From: Ruminococcus sp.
GTDB taxonomy: Bacteria; Bacillota; Clostridia; Oscillospirales; Ruminococcaceae
Length of the DNA stretch: 13,419 nucleotides
Direction: 5' to 3'
Assembly (NCBI GenBank): GCA_017961625.1
Contig: JAGCWY010000156.1
Span: forward strand, 1-13,419
Position 1 is the stretch's first letter. Each line of letters starts with the position of its first letter. The translations under genes and the position numbers were made by a program. This document shows, in pieces, positions 1 to 7,267 of the stretch. The notes beneath the pieces were generated by a model that searched no databases, was not told where the DNA came from, and worked only from the letters and a program-made list of their open reading frames with translations.

Positions 1-18
1 TCTTATGAAAAACAATTA

Positions 19-1233
19 TTACTCATACATTGAATTCAGACGTTTTCCTACTTCTATAAGAAACGTTTCAGTATCAACTGTCTGTTTCGTTCTAAGCTTA
101 GATATAGATGCAAGATCACCTGTCATTATACCATCGCTTATTGTTTGTAGTATAGCTTTTTCTAGATTTCCGGCATATTCACAAAGTTCGGGAATTGTAT
201 CCAGTTCACCTCGCTTTCTGAGCGCGCCTGTCCATGCAAAAATAGTTGCCACGGGGTTGGTTGATGTTTTCTCGCCTTTGAGATACCTGTAATAATGCCT
301 CTGTACAGTTCCGTGGGCAGCTTCGTATTCATATTTACCGTCAGGCGACACAAGTACAGATGTCATCATTGCAAGGCTTCCGTAAGCAGTAGCGACCATA
401 TCAGACATTACATCTCCATCATAGTTTTTGCAAGCCCAAATAAAGCCGCCTTCGGAGCGAATAACTCTTGCAACAGCATCATCGATAAGAGTATAGAAAT
501 ACTCTATTCCTACTGCTTCAAACCGTGCTTTGTATTCTTTTATATATATTTCTGCAAAAATATCTTTAAAGCGATGATCATATTTTTTGGAAATAGTGTC
601 CTTAGTGGCAAACCATAAGTCCTGCTTTGTATCAAGAGCATAATTGAAACATGAACGTGCAAAGCCTTCTATAGACTTGTCCTTGTTGTGAAGTCCCTGA
701 ATTATTCCATCGCTGTCCGAAAAATCATATATCATTTCAAATGCTTCATTGCCGTTTTTATCGGTAACTTTAAGTTCTGCCTTGCTGCCCTTTTCGACCT
801 GCATTTCGGTATTTTTATATAAATCACCGTAAGCATGACGGGCAATAGTGATAGGCTTTGTCCATGTGGGGATATACGGCGTTACGCCGTCAACAAGTAT
901 GGGAGCACGGAAGACAGTTCCGTCAAGTATGGCTCTTATTGTACCGTTAGGTGACTTCCACATCTCTTTCAGCTCATATTCTTCCATTCTTGCAGCGTTT
1001 GGCGTTATAGTTGCACATTTCACTGCAACTCCGTATTTCTTGGTTGCCTCTGCCGATTCAACGGTGACTTTATCATCAGTTTTATTTCTATATTCAAGTC
1101 CGAGGTCATAGTATTCTGTTTTCAGGTCAATATACGGGAGAATAAGGATATTCTTTATCATCTTCCATATAACCCGTGTCATTTCATCGCCGTCCATTTC
1201 AACAAGGGGAGTTTTCATTTTTATCTTTTCCAT
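19..1233 (-). CDS. icd: NADP-dependent isocitrate dehydrogenase (eukaryotic-type, homodimeric)
   Basis: Cytosolic enzyme that oxidatively decarboxylates isocitrate to 2-oxoglutarate with NADP+, feeding glutamate synthesis. The 404-aa product aligns by eye with the IDH1-like (type II) family along its length, with nearly the same numbering as human IDH1: opening motif EMDGDEMTR, KSPNGTIR (S94, R100), R109, ARHAYGD (R132), Y139, K211, LIDD (D251) and NYDGDVMSD (D274, D278). R312-H313 in HGTVQRH match the residues that favour NADP. I start at the ATG at 1231-1233, preceded by AAAGG nine bases upstream; an in-frame TTG at 1240-1242 directly abuts the AGG and is unlikely. The gene lies 14 bases after the citrate synthase stop, so the two form one operon. 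No own promoter is visible. Its terminator would lie beyond the window edge. Confidence 0.96.
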   Translation of the reverse strand: MEKIKMKTPLVEMDGDEMTRVIWKMIKNILILPYIDLKTEYYDLGLEYRNKTDDKVTVESAEATKKYGVAVKCATITPNAARMEEYELKEMWKSPNGTIRAILDGTVFRAPILVDGVTPYIPTWTKPITIARHAYGDLYKNTEMQVEKGSKAELKVTDKNGNEAFEMIYDFSDSDGIIQGLHNKDKSIEGFARSCFNYALDTKQDLWFATKDTISKKYDHRFKDIFAEIYIKEYKARFEAVGIEYFYTLIDDAVARVIRSEGGFIWACKNYDGDVMSDMVATAYGSLAMMTSVLVSPDGKYEYEAAHGTVQRHYYRYLKGEKTSTNPVATIFAWTGALRKRGELDTIPELCEYAGNLEKAILQTISDGIMTGDLASISKLRTKQTVDTETFLIEVGKRLNSMYE

Positions 1234-1247
1234 ATTTATCAACCTTT

Positions 1248-2579
1248 CTATCTGTTTTCCATATCAATATATGGTTTTTGCATATTAATGGATTTATATG
1301 CAGGACGCATGATACGTTTGCCGCTGTTTATCTCCTCGAATCTGTGAGCGCACCAGCCTGCCATTCTCGAGACAGCGAAAAGAGGAGTAAACAGGTCGGG
1401 CGGTATCCTCAGCATTTTATATACCAATCCACTGTACATATCAATATTTGCACACATTGCTTTTCTTGAGCTTTTTATATCTTCAAAGACCTTCGGCGTG
1501 AGACGCTCTATCGAATCGATAAGGTGGAATTCCTTCTCAAACTCTGTCCCTTCAGCCATCATACCTGCGTACTTTTTCAGTATTACGGCTCTCGGATCAG
1601 ACAGCGTATACACAGCGTGTCCCATACCATATATCAGACCGCTGCCGTCGCCAATTTCTTTGCAAAGGATCTTCCTCAGAATATCAGCAATTTCGTCATC
1701 GTTCTCCCAGTTTTTGACATTTGCCTTTATTATTTCCTGCATTTCCAGCGCCTTATGATTTGCACCGCCGTGACGTGGACCTTTCAGCGAACCTATCGCT
1801 GCTGAGTATGCGGAATAAGGGTCTGTTCCTGATGAGGTAAGTACACGGCAGGTAAATGTCGAGTTGTTACCACCACCGTGTTCAGCGTGGAGCATGAGCA
1901 TAAGGTCAAGCAATTTTGCTTCATCGTGAGTAAACTTTCTGTCAGTGCGTATAGTTGAAAGTATATTCTCAGCTGTTGATTGTCCCTTAATAAGTGGATG
2001 CATTATCATTGATTTATTATCATAGCATCTTCTTTTAGTCTCATATGCACACACCATAATTACAGGCATTTTTGCAATAAGAGATACTGCTGTATCCACT
2101 TCATGCTTTGGTGTTCTTGATTCGGGTGCTTCATCATAAGAATATAGAGAAAGTACAGCTCTGGACATCTTGTTCATGATGTCAGGTGACGGTGCTTTCA
2201 ATATCATATCTTCAAAGAAATCCTGCGGAAGCGCACGCTCATCAGATAATGTCATTCTGAATTCATCAAGCTCATTTTTGTTCGGAAGCCTGCCTGTAAG
2301 CAGGAGAAAAACTATTTCTTCATAACCGAATCTGTCCTCAGCTTTTTCGATAAGATCATTGATACTGTAGCCTCTGAAAATTAGCCTTCCTTCTGTAGGC
2401 TTTTTCTCGCCGTCATCCACAACATATCCGTGAACATTACAGATATTAGTAACTCCTGCCATAACGCCTGTACCATCGGGATTCCTGAGCCCTCGCTTTA
2501 CGCTGTACTTATCAAAATATTCAGCCGGAATATTATTTCCTTCAGAGAAAGCGGAATACATCACATCTTTTGTAGTCAT
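1248..2579 (-). CDS. gltA: Citrate synthase
   Basis: Condenses acetyl-CoA and oxaloacetate to citrate, the first step of the oxidative branch to 2-oxoglutarate. The 443-aa product has the standard citrate synthase motifs: AEHGGGNNSTF (H234), GPRHGGAN with catalytic H270, GMGHAVY with catalytic H321, R330, NIDMYSG with catalytic D380, and substrate arginines near R405 and R413. It is type-I-like in length. The start is set at the ATG at 2577-2579: GAGGTGAT (2587-2594) is complementary to the 16S tail and lies seven bases upstream. The in-frame GTG at 2589-2591 is part of this ribosome site, so it is not the start. It is first in an operon with icd; no aconitase is present here. Symbol gltA/citZ is by family only. 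Confidence 0.95.
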   Translation of the reverse strand: MTTKDVMYSAFSEGNNIPAEYFDKYSVKRGLRNPDGTGVMAGVTNICNVHGYVVDDGEKKPTEGRLIFRGYSINDLIEKAEDRFGYEEIVFLLLTGRLPNKNELDEFRMTLSDERALPQDFFEDMILKAPSPDIMNKMSRAVLSLYSYDEAPESRTPKHEVDTAVSLIAKMPVIMVCAYETKRRCYDNKSMIMHPLIKGQSTAENILSTIRTDRKFTHDEAKLLDLMLMLHAEHGGGNNSTFTCRVLTSSGTDPYSAYSAAIGSLKGPRHGGANHKALEMQEIIKANVKNWENDDEIADILRKILCKEIGDGSGLIYGMGHAVYTLSDPRAVILKKYAGMMAEGTEFEKEFHLIDSIERLTPKVFEDIKSSRKAMCANIDMYSGLVYKMLRIPPDLFTPLFAVSRMAGWCAHRFEEINSGKRIMRPAYKSINMQKPYIDMENR

Positions 2580-2601
2580 AATCGGTATCACCTCAAATAA
2601 G

Positions 2602-2636
2602 AATGGCGCTTATCCATGCGGATAAGCGCCATTGCT
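2602..2636 (-). promoter_or_regulatory. AGCAA-type leader stem-loop of the citrate synthase operon
   Basis: Perfect 14-bp stem (2602-2615 with 2620-2633) and 4-base loop, preceded in the RNA by AGCAA that partly enters the stem. It begins about 14 bases after the predicted transcription start and ends a few bases before the ribosome site. RNA-sense consensus AGCAATGGCGCTTATCC is shared (one change) with the copy at 3995-4024. The bases after the stem (ATTCTTATTT) are only weakly U-rich, so termination here would be inefficient. Attenuation or 5'-end protection are inferences. Confidence 0.7.
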
Positions 2637-2653
2637 TGCTTTACTATACCATT

Positions 2654-2682
2654 ATAATATCATAACTCAAATAAATTGTCAA
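2654..2682 (-). promoter_or_regulatory. Sigma-A promoter for citrate synthase-icd
   Basis: On the minus strand -35 TTGACA (2677-2682) and -10 TATTAT (2654-2659) are separated by exactly 17 bases. Transcription would start near 2647. Confidence 0.88.
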
Positions 2683-2685
2683 TAG

Positions 2686-2709
2686 TTTGACAAAGCTTTG
2701 CGTGTCAAA
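2686..2709. promoter_or_regulatory. Inverted repeat just upstream of the citrate synthase promoter
   Basis: TTTGACA (2686-2692) and TGTCAAA (2703-2709) form a perfect 7-bp inverted repeat around AAAGCTTT (2692-2699), three bases upstream of the -35 box and overlapping the stop codon of the FUSC-HAD gene. It could be an operator or a weak 3' hairpin for the upstream gene; there is no U-tract, so I favour a protein site. Confidence 0.4.
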
Positions 2710-3973
2710 AATTCCCATGCGACCTGCATATTTTTTTGAGCTTTTTTACAGTGGCGTTTCCGCCGCCGTCATTGATGTAAACGTCGTATTTGCCGCGGAT
2801 ACTGCCGAATGTGACTGCCTTTTCCGCACCTGCATACTCTTTCAGCCTTGTCATCATATTCTCCTTTGAAGCGTTTGGAGAGAAAACTTTCAGATACATG
2901 AAGCCCTCGTATTCAGAGTCGGAAAAGCTTATCCTCGCACTTACTCCCAGCTTCTGACGAAGTCTCCTTTCAAGCAGGAATATATCTATCTTCTCTGCAA
3001 GGACTGTAATGTACAAAATACGCTCATTCTCGTCTTTTCGGCGGTATTCCGAGCTGATATAGTTCCTGTAAGCCGAATGGCTGTGTGTTTCAAAAAGGTT
3101 CTTTTCGGCAGGATTACGGAATTCTCCATAGTATATCAGCAGAGTAGTGTCAAGCATGGTGTTCACAAAACAGTTCAGTCCGCACTCTGATATGATCCTT
3201 TCAGCTTCTTCCGAAACACTGTTTGAAAGATAGGTCATTTCAAGATATTTCTTTTCCTTAATGTCATATATCGCCGCACCGTCCATAACTATCACGGGAA
3301 GCTTTAATTCCGTACCATTCATTATCGACACAAGCTCGGCAGGAGTACGGGTAGTCGAGACAGTGAATTTCACACCGCTGCGGATAAGTCTGTTAAGCTC
3401 TACCTTGCTGTAATTCGAGGACGGTGAGATGAGCACATCGTCAATTCCGCTGACATAGAGAGTAGTTTTATCGGTTCTGACAGGCAGACGGAAGTCGTTT
3501 ACAGCTACTCCGATGATTATTCCGATGAAAGTATCAATGACTCTGTTGAGTACAAAAAGATACGGATCAGCGTCAAATGAATGAGTGAGCGCAATGCTCA
3601 GAAACACAACACAGGAGAAAAAAGAAGCGTTCCTCTTATTCATGACAACAGTCGTATATATCACAGGTATTATGAAAATACTTGCGGAAATATATACAAA
3701 CTCGGGTATGACAAGATCAAGCCTGCGAAACAGCAGAAGAAATATCAGTCCGTAACCTGCACCTGTAAGCGTTCCCACAGAACGCTGCAATGCATTGTTC
3801 TTTGTGGTGTCTGTATAGGGCTGTATGCACCATAAAGCAGCCAATGCTCCGTAAAAAGGTATGCCGTTCCCCACAGGCAGGAATGTCCTGATGAAGTATA
3901 CCGTCATACACAATGCCACCGCAACCGATGATTTTACTATTCTTGCGCCTATGGGCGGAAATGTCAGTTTCAA
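2705..3973 (-). CDS. FUSC/aromatic-acid-exporter-type membrane protein fused to a degenerate HAD-like domain
   Basis: 422 aa if started at the TTG at 3971-3973, which has GGAG (3982-3985) eight bases upstream and gives MKLTFPPIGARIVK, the usual opening of the ArAE_1 family. The longer reading from ATG 4019-4021 would begin inside a leader hairpin. Residues about 12-161 form a hydrophobic half with several membrane segments and the family-like RVIDTFIGIIIGV near 144-156. Residues about 172-405 resemble a Cof-type HAD phosphatase (LYVSGIDDVLIS, STTRTP, MDGAAIYD, SPNASKE with K370), but the nucleophile Asp of DxDGT is Gly176 and the GDxxND acids are replaced in FGSIRGKYD (389-397). Known ArAE proteins export aromatic acids; here a ligand-binding pseudo-HAD could regulate the channel (inference). 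The gene follows the PEP-synthase-like gene and is probably co-transcribed with it. Substrate unknown. Confidence 0.8.
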   Translation of the reverse strand: MKLTFPPIGARIVKSSVAVALCMTVYFIRTFLPVGNGIPFYGALAALWCIQPYTDTTKNNALQRSVGTLTGAGYGLIFLLLFRRLDLVIPEFVYISASIFIIPVIYTTVVMNKRNASFFSCVVFLSIALTHSFDADPYLFVLNRVIDTFIGIIIGVAVNDFRLPVRTDKTTLYVSGIDDVLISPSSNYSKVELNRLIRSGVKFTVSTTRTPAELVSIMNGTELKLPVIVMDGAAIYDIKEKKYLEMTYLSNSVSEEAERIISECGLNCFVNTMLDTTLLIYYGEFRNPAEKNLFETHSHSAYRNYISSEYRRKDENERILYITVLAEKIDIFLLERRLRQKLGVSARISFSDSEYEGFMYLKVFSPNASKENMMTRLKEYAGAEKAVTFGSIRGKYDVYINDGGGNATVKKLKKICRSHGNF

Positions 3974-3994
3974 AATACTCACTCCAATAGAAAA

Positions 3995-4024
3995 GTGCCT
4001 ACCCTTACGGATAAGCACCATTGC
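3995..4024 (-). promoter_or_regulatory. AGCAA-type stem-loop between the PEP-synthase-like and FUSC-HAD genes
   Basis: In the RNA, AGCAATGGTGCTTATCC opens a 10-bp stem (4009-4018 with 3995-4004, two G-U pairs) with a GUAA loop, followed by TTTTCT and then the ribosome site. AGCAA overlaps the upstream stop codon region. The bases just before it (TACAAT) could be a weak -10 but no good -35 is present, so this copy probably acts as an intra-operon terminator/attenuator. Confidence 0.65.
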
Positions 4025-6595
4025 TCAGATTGTAATCAAAAGATGTTCATTCCTGATGTCGTTGAAGAGCTCGCATTTGCAGCGGCTCACGTCATAGACA
4101 TGGATAACATCGTCAAGTCCGCTGTTTTCGTCGATATCTTCAAGCATATTCCGCAGTCCTTTCAGCTTTTCGGGTGCGAAATGCAGAGTTTTGCTGTTGT
4201 TGAACACTGCTGTGTAGAGTATCTCCGCTTCGACTAAGTCCTGAAAGATATGACTGCCGTAGGAAAGCTCGGGGTTGTAGCCTGCACGGGCTTCTTCCAT
4301 TTCACACACAACGTCAAATTCGCTTATATCGGCAAATGTTGTAGGTACACCAAGCTCGGGAGAGGAAGTTCCCACTCTGCCAGGCACCATGAGCATCATG
4401 TGCTTTCCGCTGCTGCGGTAAGTCCAGTTTATCCTGCCTATCATTTTCGCTACGGTATTTTTCTCGCTGTAAGGCATATTGTAGTACACAACGGGATCAA
4501 CATACACGATAATATCCAGCTTTGAAGCTTTGGAAAGTCCCATTGAAGCTCCCTTGCTTTCGAGGAGGATATGCTCCTGCGATATATTATCGGGAACAGC
4601 GACTCCCGACTTATCCTTGATGACCTGAAGCGGTCTGCACTGCAAAAGGTCAATGGAGTATTCGCCGCTGTCTGACACGTTTATAGTGAACTCCGTATCA
4701 ACAGGATATTCGTACTCGTCCTGTATACAGCGCAGCATTCTCTGCATCTGCGACATAAGCGTTTTATTGCTGACAAGTCCCTTGCAGGAGATGAAAGTCG
4801 ATGATACTCTGCGCCCCATTTCACGCAGTCTGCTCTCTGCGTCGAAGTCATGTTCAAGGAGGATATTTTGCAGATACTCAGGTATCTCAGGCTCTATTGT
4901 ACGCAGCGGCAGACGTTCAAGATCGTGGATAGAAGTATTGATGACCTCCACCTTTCCCTGCGAAAATCTGTGTCTGTCAGCATAAGTCGAATACACTGTT
5001 TTTTCGGGCATATCAAGGCTTACAAGACGGGGATATGAGCCCTCTGTCCTGTCAACAGCAGACGTGCCAAGTCCCATTACAAGACGCAGCATTCCTGCGG
5101 ACTGGTCGGAGCTTTTCAGAAAGCTGTATGGGCTGTAAGAATAACCCACACCTGCCGCGCAGGGCATATAGTATGCGCCGTAGTAAGAGCCCGACACACG
5201 CTGTATCAGCAGGGACATCTGCTCGTCACGCTTGTCAAGTCCGCGGCGTTTGCGGTAGTCCAGAGCAGAAAGGCTCATGGTGCTTGCGTAGACGGTTTTT
5301 ATCGCCTTTTCAAACTCTTCGAGCCGCTCCTCGGGAGTACCTCTGTTAGCACAGAAAACCGACTCATACTTGCCTGCAAATGCATTGCCGAAGCCGTCTT
5401 CAAGGATACTGCTTGAACGGACGATATAGGGATCCTGTCCGTAGTATTCGATGATACGGGTAAGCTGTTCACGCATTTCATCGGAGAATTTACCGTTCAT
5501 AAGCTGCTTTGCGAACTCATCAGCAAGAGAAAAATAGCCCTCCTCGGTTCGCTGTTTTATGCGCATATCCCAGAAATTATTGTCAACGATGTATGTATAG
5601 TAAACGTCAGAGCCTACATAGAATGAATCATGCGGTTCGAGAACTTCGTTTATATCTGGCTCGGTATTGCGGATAATAGCTCTCGCAAGGAGCATACCGC
5701 AGGCTTTTCCGCCTATCATTCCCGTACCTATCATGTGATCGCGGACGCTGAAATAGTCCTCGGGACGAAAATGCTTTTTGACCATCTGACGCATTTTTTC
5801 ATCTCGCGTCATCATGATATTGCACATATTACTGCACTGCTCGGTAATATCGACTCCGTTTTCATATAGCACTTTCGCTTTCTTGAAAGACCTGTCCCAC
5901 GAGTCCATGAACTGCTCGTCTGCCGAACGCTGTGCATTGCCGAGGACCTGATAGAAACGGCTGGACTTTACGCCGTCAAGTATCGGTCTGAATCGTCCGC
6001 TTTCTGGTTCATAAGTGTGGGGCAGGAACATGGTGTCGGAGTTTCTGTTCCAGACCTTTTCGGGACGGACGTACACGTTTTTCTTGTCCGAGTAAACATC
6101 AAGGAAAAGCTGTGTTGTGTCCAGTATCTTATTTATGGCATGAACCGAGTGCTTTCCCCTGATTATCGGAAAAAACGCAACTGTGTCAAGTATGAACAGG
6201 AACGGACAGGTAACGCGGAAAAAGTTTCCCATCATAAGGTCGGTCGCCCACATAGCCTGCAATTCCGAGAGGCAGTCAAATATATAGAAAGCGTCCCTGC
6301 CTGCTTTCTCAATCTCGTTGTGTATATCCACGGTAAATGTCTCAAATCTGTGTGACAGCGGCACTTCTATGGTCTTTACCTCGGGACAGTTCTCCACAAG
6401 GGGCTCGTGACTTGCAAAGCGAAAATATATGATATTTCTGCCGTCAGTGATAGCCTGTCTGAGATAGGGCTCCATAAACAGACGAAACTCCGAGAGCTCC
6501 GAAACTCTCCATACAACGTTGTCGCCGAGCCTTATATTATCAAGTGCAGTGTCCATTTCGGGTATTCCCGATAATACTCTGTCAAATGCAGCCAT
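4025..6595 (-). CDS. PEP synthase-type ATP-binding (PPDK_N) protein with a KaiC/RAD55-like N-terminal domain
   Basis: 856 aa, ATG at 6593-6595 with GGGGAGGTG five bases upstream. Residues about 4-200 read like a KaiC/RAD55 RecA-fold domain: LSGIPEMDTALDNIRLGD, then a stretch where the Walker A loop should be but no GxxGxGK[TS], and a Walker-B-like FYIFDCLSEL (D107). Residues about 285-660 are a PEP synthase/PPDK N-terminal ATP-grasp domain: GMIGGKACGM (292-301), VRSSSILED (392-400), AFAGKYES, DYRKRRG (446-452), closing LLQCRPLQ (650-657). The C-terminal part (about 690-856) has PGRVGTSSPELGVP and SYGSHIFQDLVEA, seen with some PEP-synthase-like proteins. The phosphohistidine (TSHAAI) and PEP-binding barrel domains are absent, so it is not a full PEP synthase. 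It may phosphorylate or bind an unknown partner (inference). The GNAT gene is 18 bases upstream. Confidence 0.8.
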   Translation of the reverse strand: MAAFDRVLSGIPEMDTALDNIRLGDNVVWRVSELSEFRLFMEPYLRQAITDGRNIIYFRFASHEPLVENCPEVKTIEVPLSHRFETFTVDIHNEIEKAGRDAFYIFDCLSELQAMWATDLMMGNFFRVTCPFLFILDTVAFFPIIRGKHSVHAINKILDTTQLFLDVYSDKKNVYVRPEKVWNRNSDTMFLPHTYEPESGRFRPILDGVKSSRFYQVLGNAQRSADEQFMDSWDRSFKKAKVLYENGVDITEQCSNMCNIMMTRDEKMRQMVKKHFRPEDYFSVRDHMIGTGMIGGKACGMLLARAIIRNTEPDINEVLEPHDSFYVGSDVYYTYIVDNNFWDMRIKQRTEEGYFSLADEFAKQLMNGKFSDEMREQLTRIIEYYGQDPYIVRSSSILEDGFGNAFAGKYESVFCANRGTPEERLEEFEKAIKTVYASTMSLSALDYRKRRGLDKRDEQMSLLIQRVSGSYYGAYYMPCAAGVGYSYSPYSFLKSSDQSAGMLRLVMGLGTSAVDRTEGSYPRLVSLDMPEKTVYSTYADRHRFSQGKVEVINTSIHDLERLPLRTIEPEIPEYLQNILLEHDFDAESRLREMGRRVSSTFISCKGLVSNKTLMSQMQRMLRCIQDEYEYPVDTEFTINVSDSGEYSIDLLQCRPLQVIKDKSGVAVPDNISQEHILLESKGASMGLSKASKLDIIVYVDPVVYYNMPYSEKNTVAKMIGRINWTYRSSGKHMMLMVPGRVGTSSPELGVPTTFADISEFDVVCEMEEARAGYNPELSYGSHIFQDLVEAEILYTAVFNNSKTLHFAPEKLKGLRNMLEDIDENSGLDDVIHVYDVSRCKCELFNDIRNEHLLITI

Positions 6596-6613
6596 AAAAG
6601 CACCTCCCCTTTA

Positions 6614-7075
6614 TCACAGGTTTTTAGCATAGCAGACTGCGCCTTCTAGCCTGTCGTAAGGCGGATAATTATTGATACGATAATATCCGAGCTTCTCATA
6701 AAGCGATACAGCTTCTCTCATCGCTTCACGAGTTTGCAGCACAGTACGCTGGAACTTCATTTTTTCTGCCAGTTCCTCTAACATATTCATCATATTTTCA
6801 GCGATACGATGTCGGCGGTATTCAGGTTCAACCCATACTCGCTTGATTTCCACATCTGTATCTGAGTATCTTTTAAGTCCCGCACAGCCAACAGCGATAT
6901 CATCAATACAGGCTATGAGCACAGTGCCTATGCTTTCGGATATATTGTAAGGGATAAAGCCTTTGCGGTTCTGAACTCCACCTACAAGGCTACTGTAGTA
7001 TTCCTCTGCAGATAAATAAAATCTCTGAAAATCCCTGTTGTTGCCGTCAGTCCATTTATATTTTATCTGTAACAC
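6614..7075 (-). CDS. GNAT-family N-acetyltransferase
   Basis: 153-aa predicted cytosolic acetyl-CoA-dependent acetyltransferase; acceptor unknown. The fold is indicated by IACIDDIAVGCAGL (strand 4 region), the motif-A segment VWVEPEYRRHRIAENMM (80-96) that binds acetyl-CoA, and the late SLYEKLGY. In motif A the usual first Gly of RxxGxG/A is Arg90, a mild departure from consensus. I start at GTG 7073-7075 because GGAGGTGAT (7079-7087) is placed correctly for it; an upstream in-frame GTG at 7118-7120 lies within the leader hairpin and is not credible. It is the first gene of the operon running into the PEP-synthase-like protein and has its own promoter at 7138-7166. Confidence 0.88.
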   Translation of the reverse strand: MLQIKYKWTDGNNRDFQRFYLSAEEYYSSLVGGVQNRKGFIPYNISESIGTVLIACIDDIAVGCAGLKRYSDTDVEIKRVWVEPEYRRHRIAENMMNMLEELAEKMKFQRTVLQTREAMREAVSLYEKLGYYRINNYPPYDRLEGAVCYAKNL

Positions 7076-7098
7076 CGTATCACCTCCAAAAACGCAAA

Positions 7099-7128
7099 AA
7101 CGGTGCTGAATACTCAGCACCGTTGCTC
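7099..7128 (-). promoter_or_regulatory. AGCAA-type leader terminator-like stem-loop of the GNAT operon
   Basis: Perfect 11-bp stem (7099-7109 with 7114-7124), loop GUAU in the RNA, followed by TTTTTGCGTTTTT and then directly by GGAGGTGAT. AGCAACGGTGCT opens the element about seven bases after the predicted start. The hairpin plus U-tract has the form of an intrinsic terminator sitting inside a very short leader. Confidence 0.75.
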
Positions 7129-7137
7129 TTTACTTGC

Positions 7138-7166
7138 ATTATATCATACTCGTTTTATTATGTCAA
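7138..7166 (-). promoter_or_regulatory. Sigma-A promoter for the GNAT operon
   Basis: Minus-strand TTGACA (7161-7166) and TATAAT (7138-7143), both perfect consensus with a 17-base spacer; start expected near 7131. Confidence 0.92.
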
Positions 7167-7174
7167 GTTTTTCC

Positions 7175-7203
7175 TTGACAATTTCTTGTATCTGATATAT
7201 AAT
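7175..7203 (+). promoter_or_regulatory. Sigma-A promoter for nadE
   Basis: Plus-strand TTGACA (7175-7180) and TATAAT (7198-7203), perfect consensus with a 17-base spacer; start expected near 7210. Its -35 box is only eight bases from the -35 box of the divergent GNAT promoter. Confidence 0.92.
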
Positions 7204-7215
7204 TATCTCAGACAA

Positions 7216-7256
7216 GCAAAGGCGCTGCGTTTTTTCGCAGTGCCTTTTTTCTTTTT
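7216..7256 (+). promoter_or_regulatory. AGCAA-type leader terminator-like stem-loop of nadE
   Basis: 12-bp stem (7218-7229 with 7236-7247, one G-U pair) with a six-T loop, followed by TTTTTTCTTTTT that runs straight into GGAGG. The leader opens AGCAAAGGCGCT about eight bases after the predicted start. Form is that of an intrinsic terminator; it implies conditional read-through into nadE (inference). Confidence 0.75.
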
Positions 7257-7267
7257 GGAGGGATACT

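Noticed and set aside
4028..4060. Promoter for the FUSC-HAD gene inside the end of the PEP-synthase-like gene (TACAAT)
   Set aside because: No acceptable -35 at 16-18 bases and no proper extended -10; read-through from upstream is simpler.
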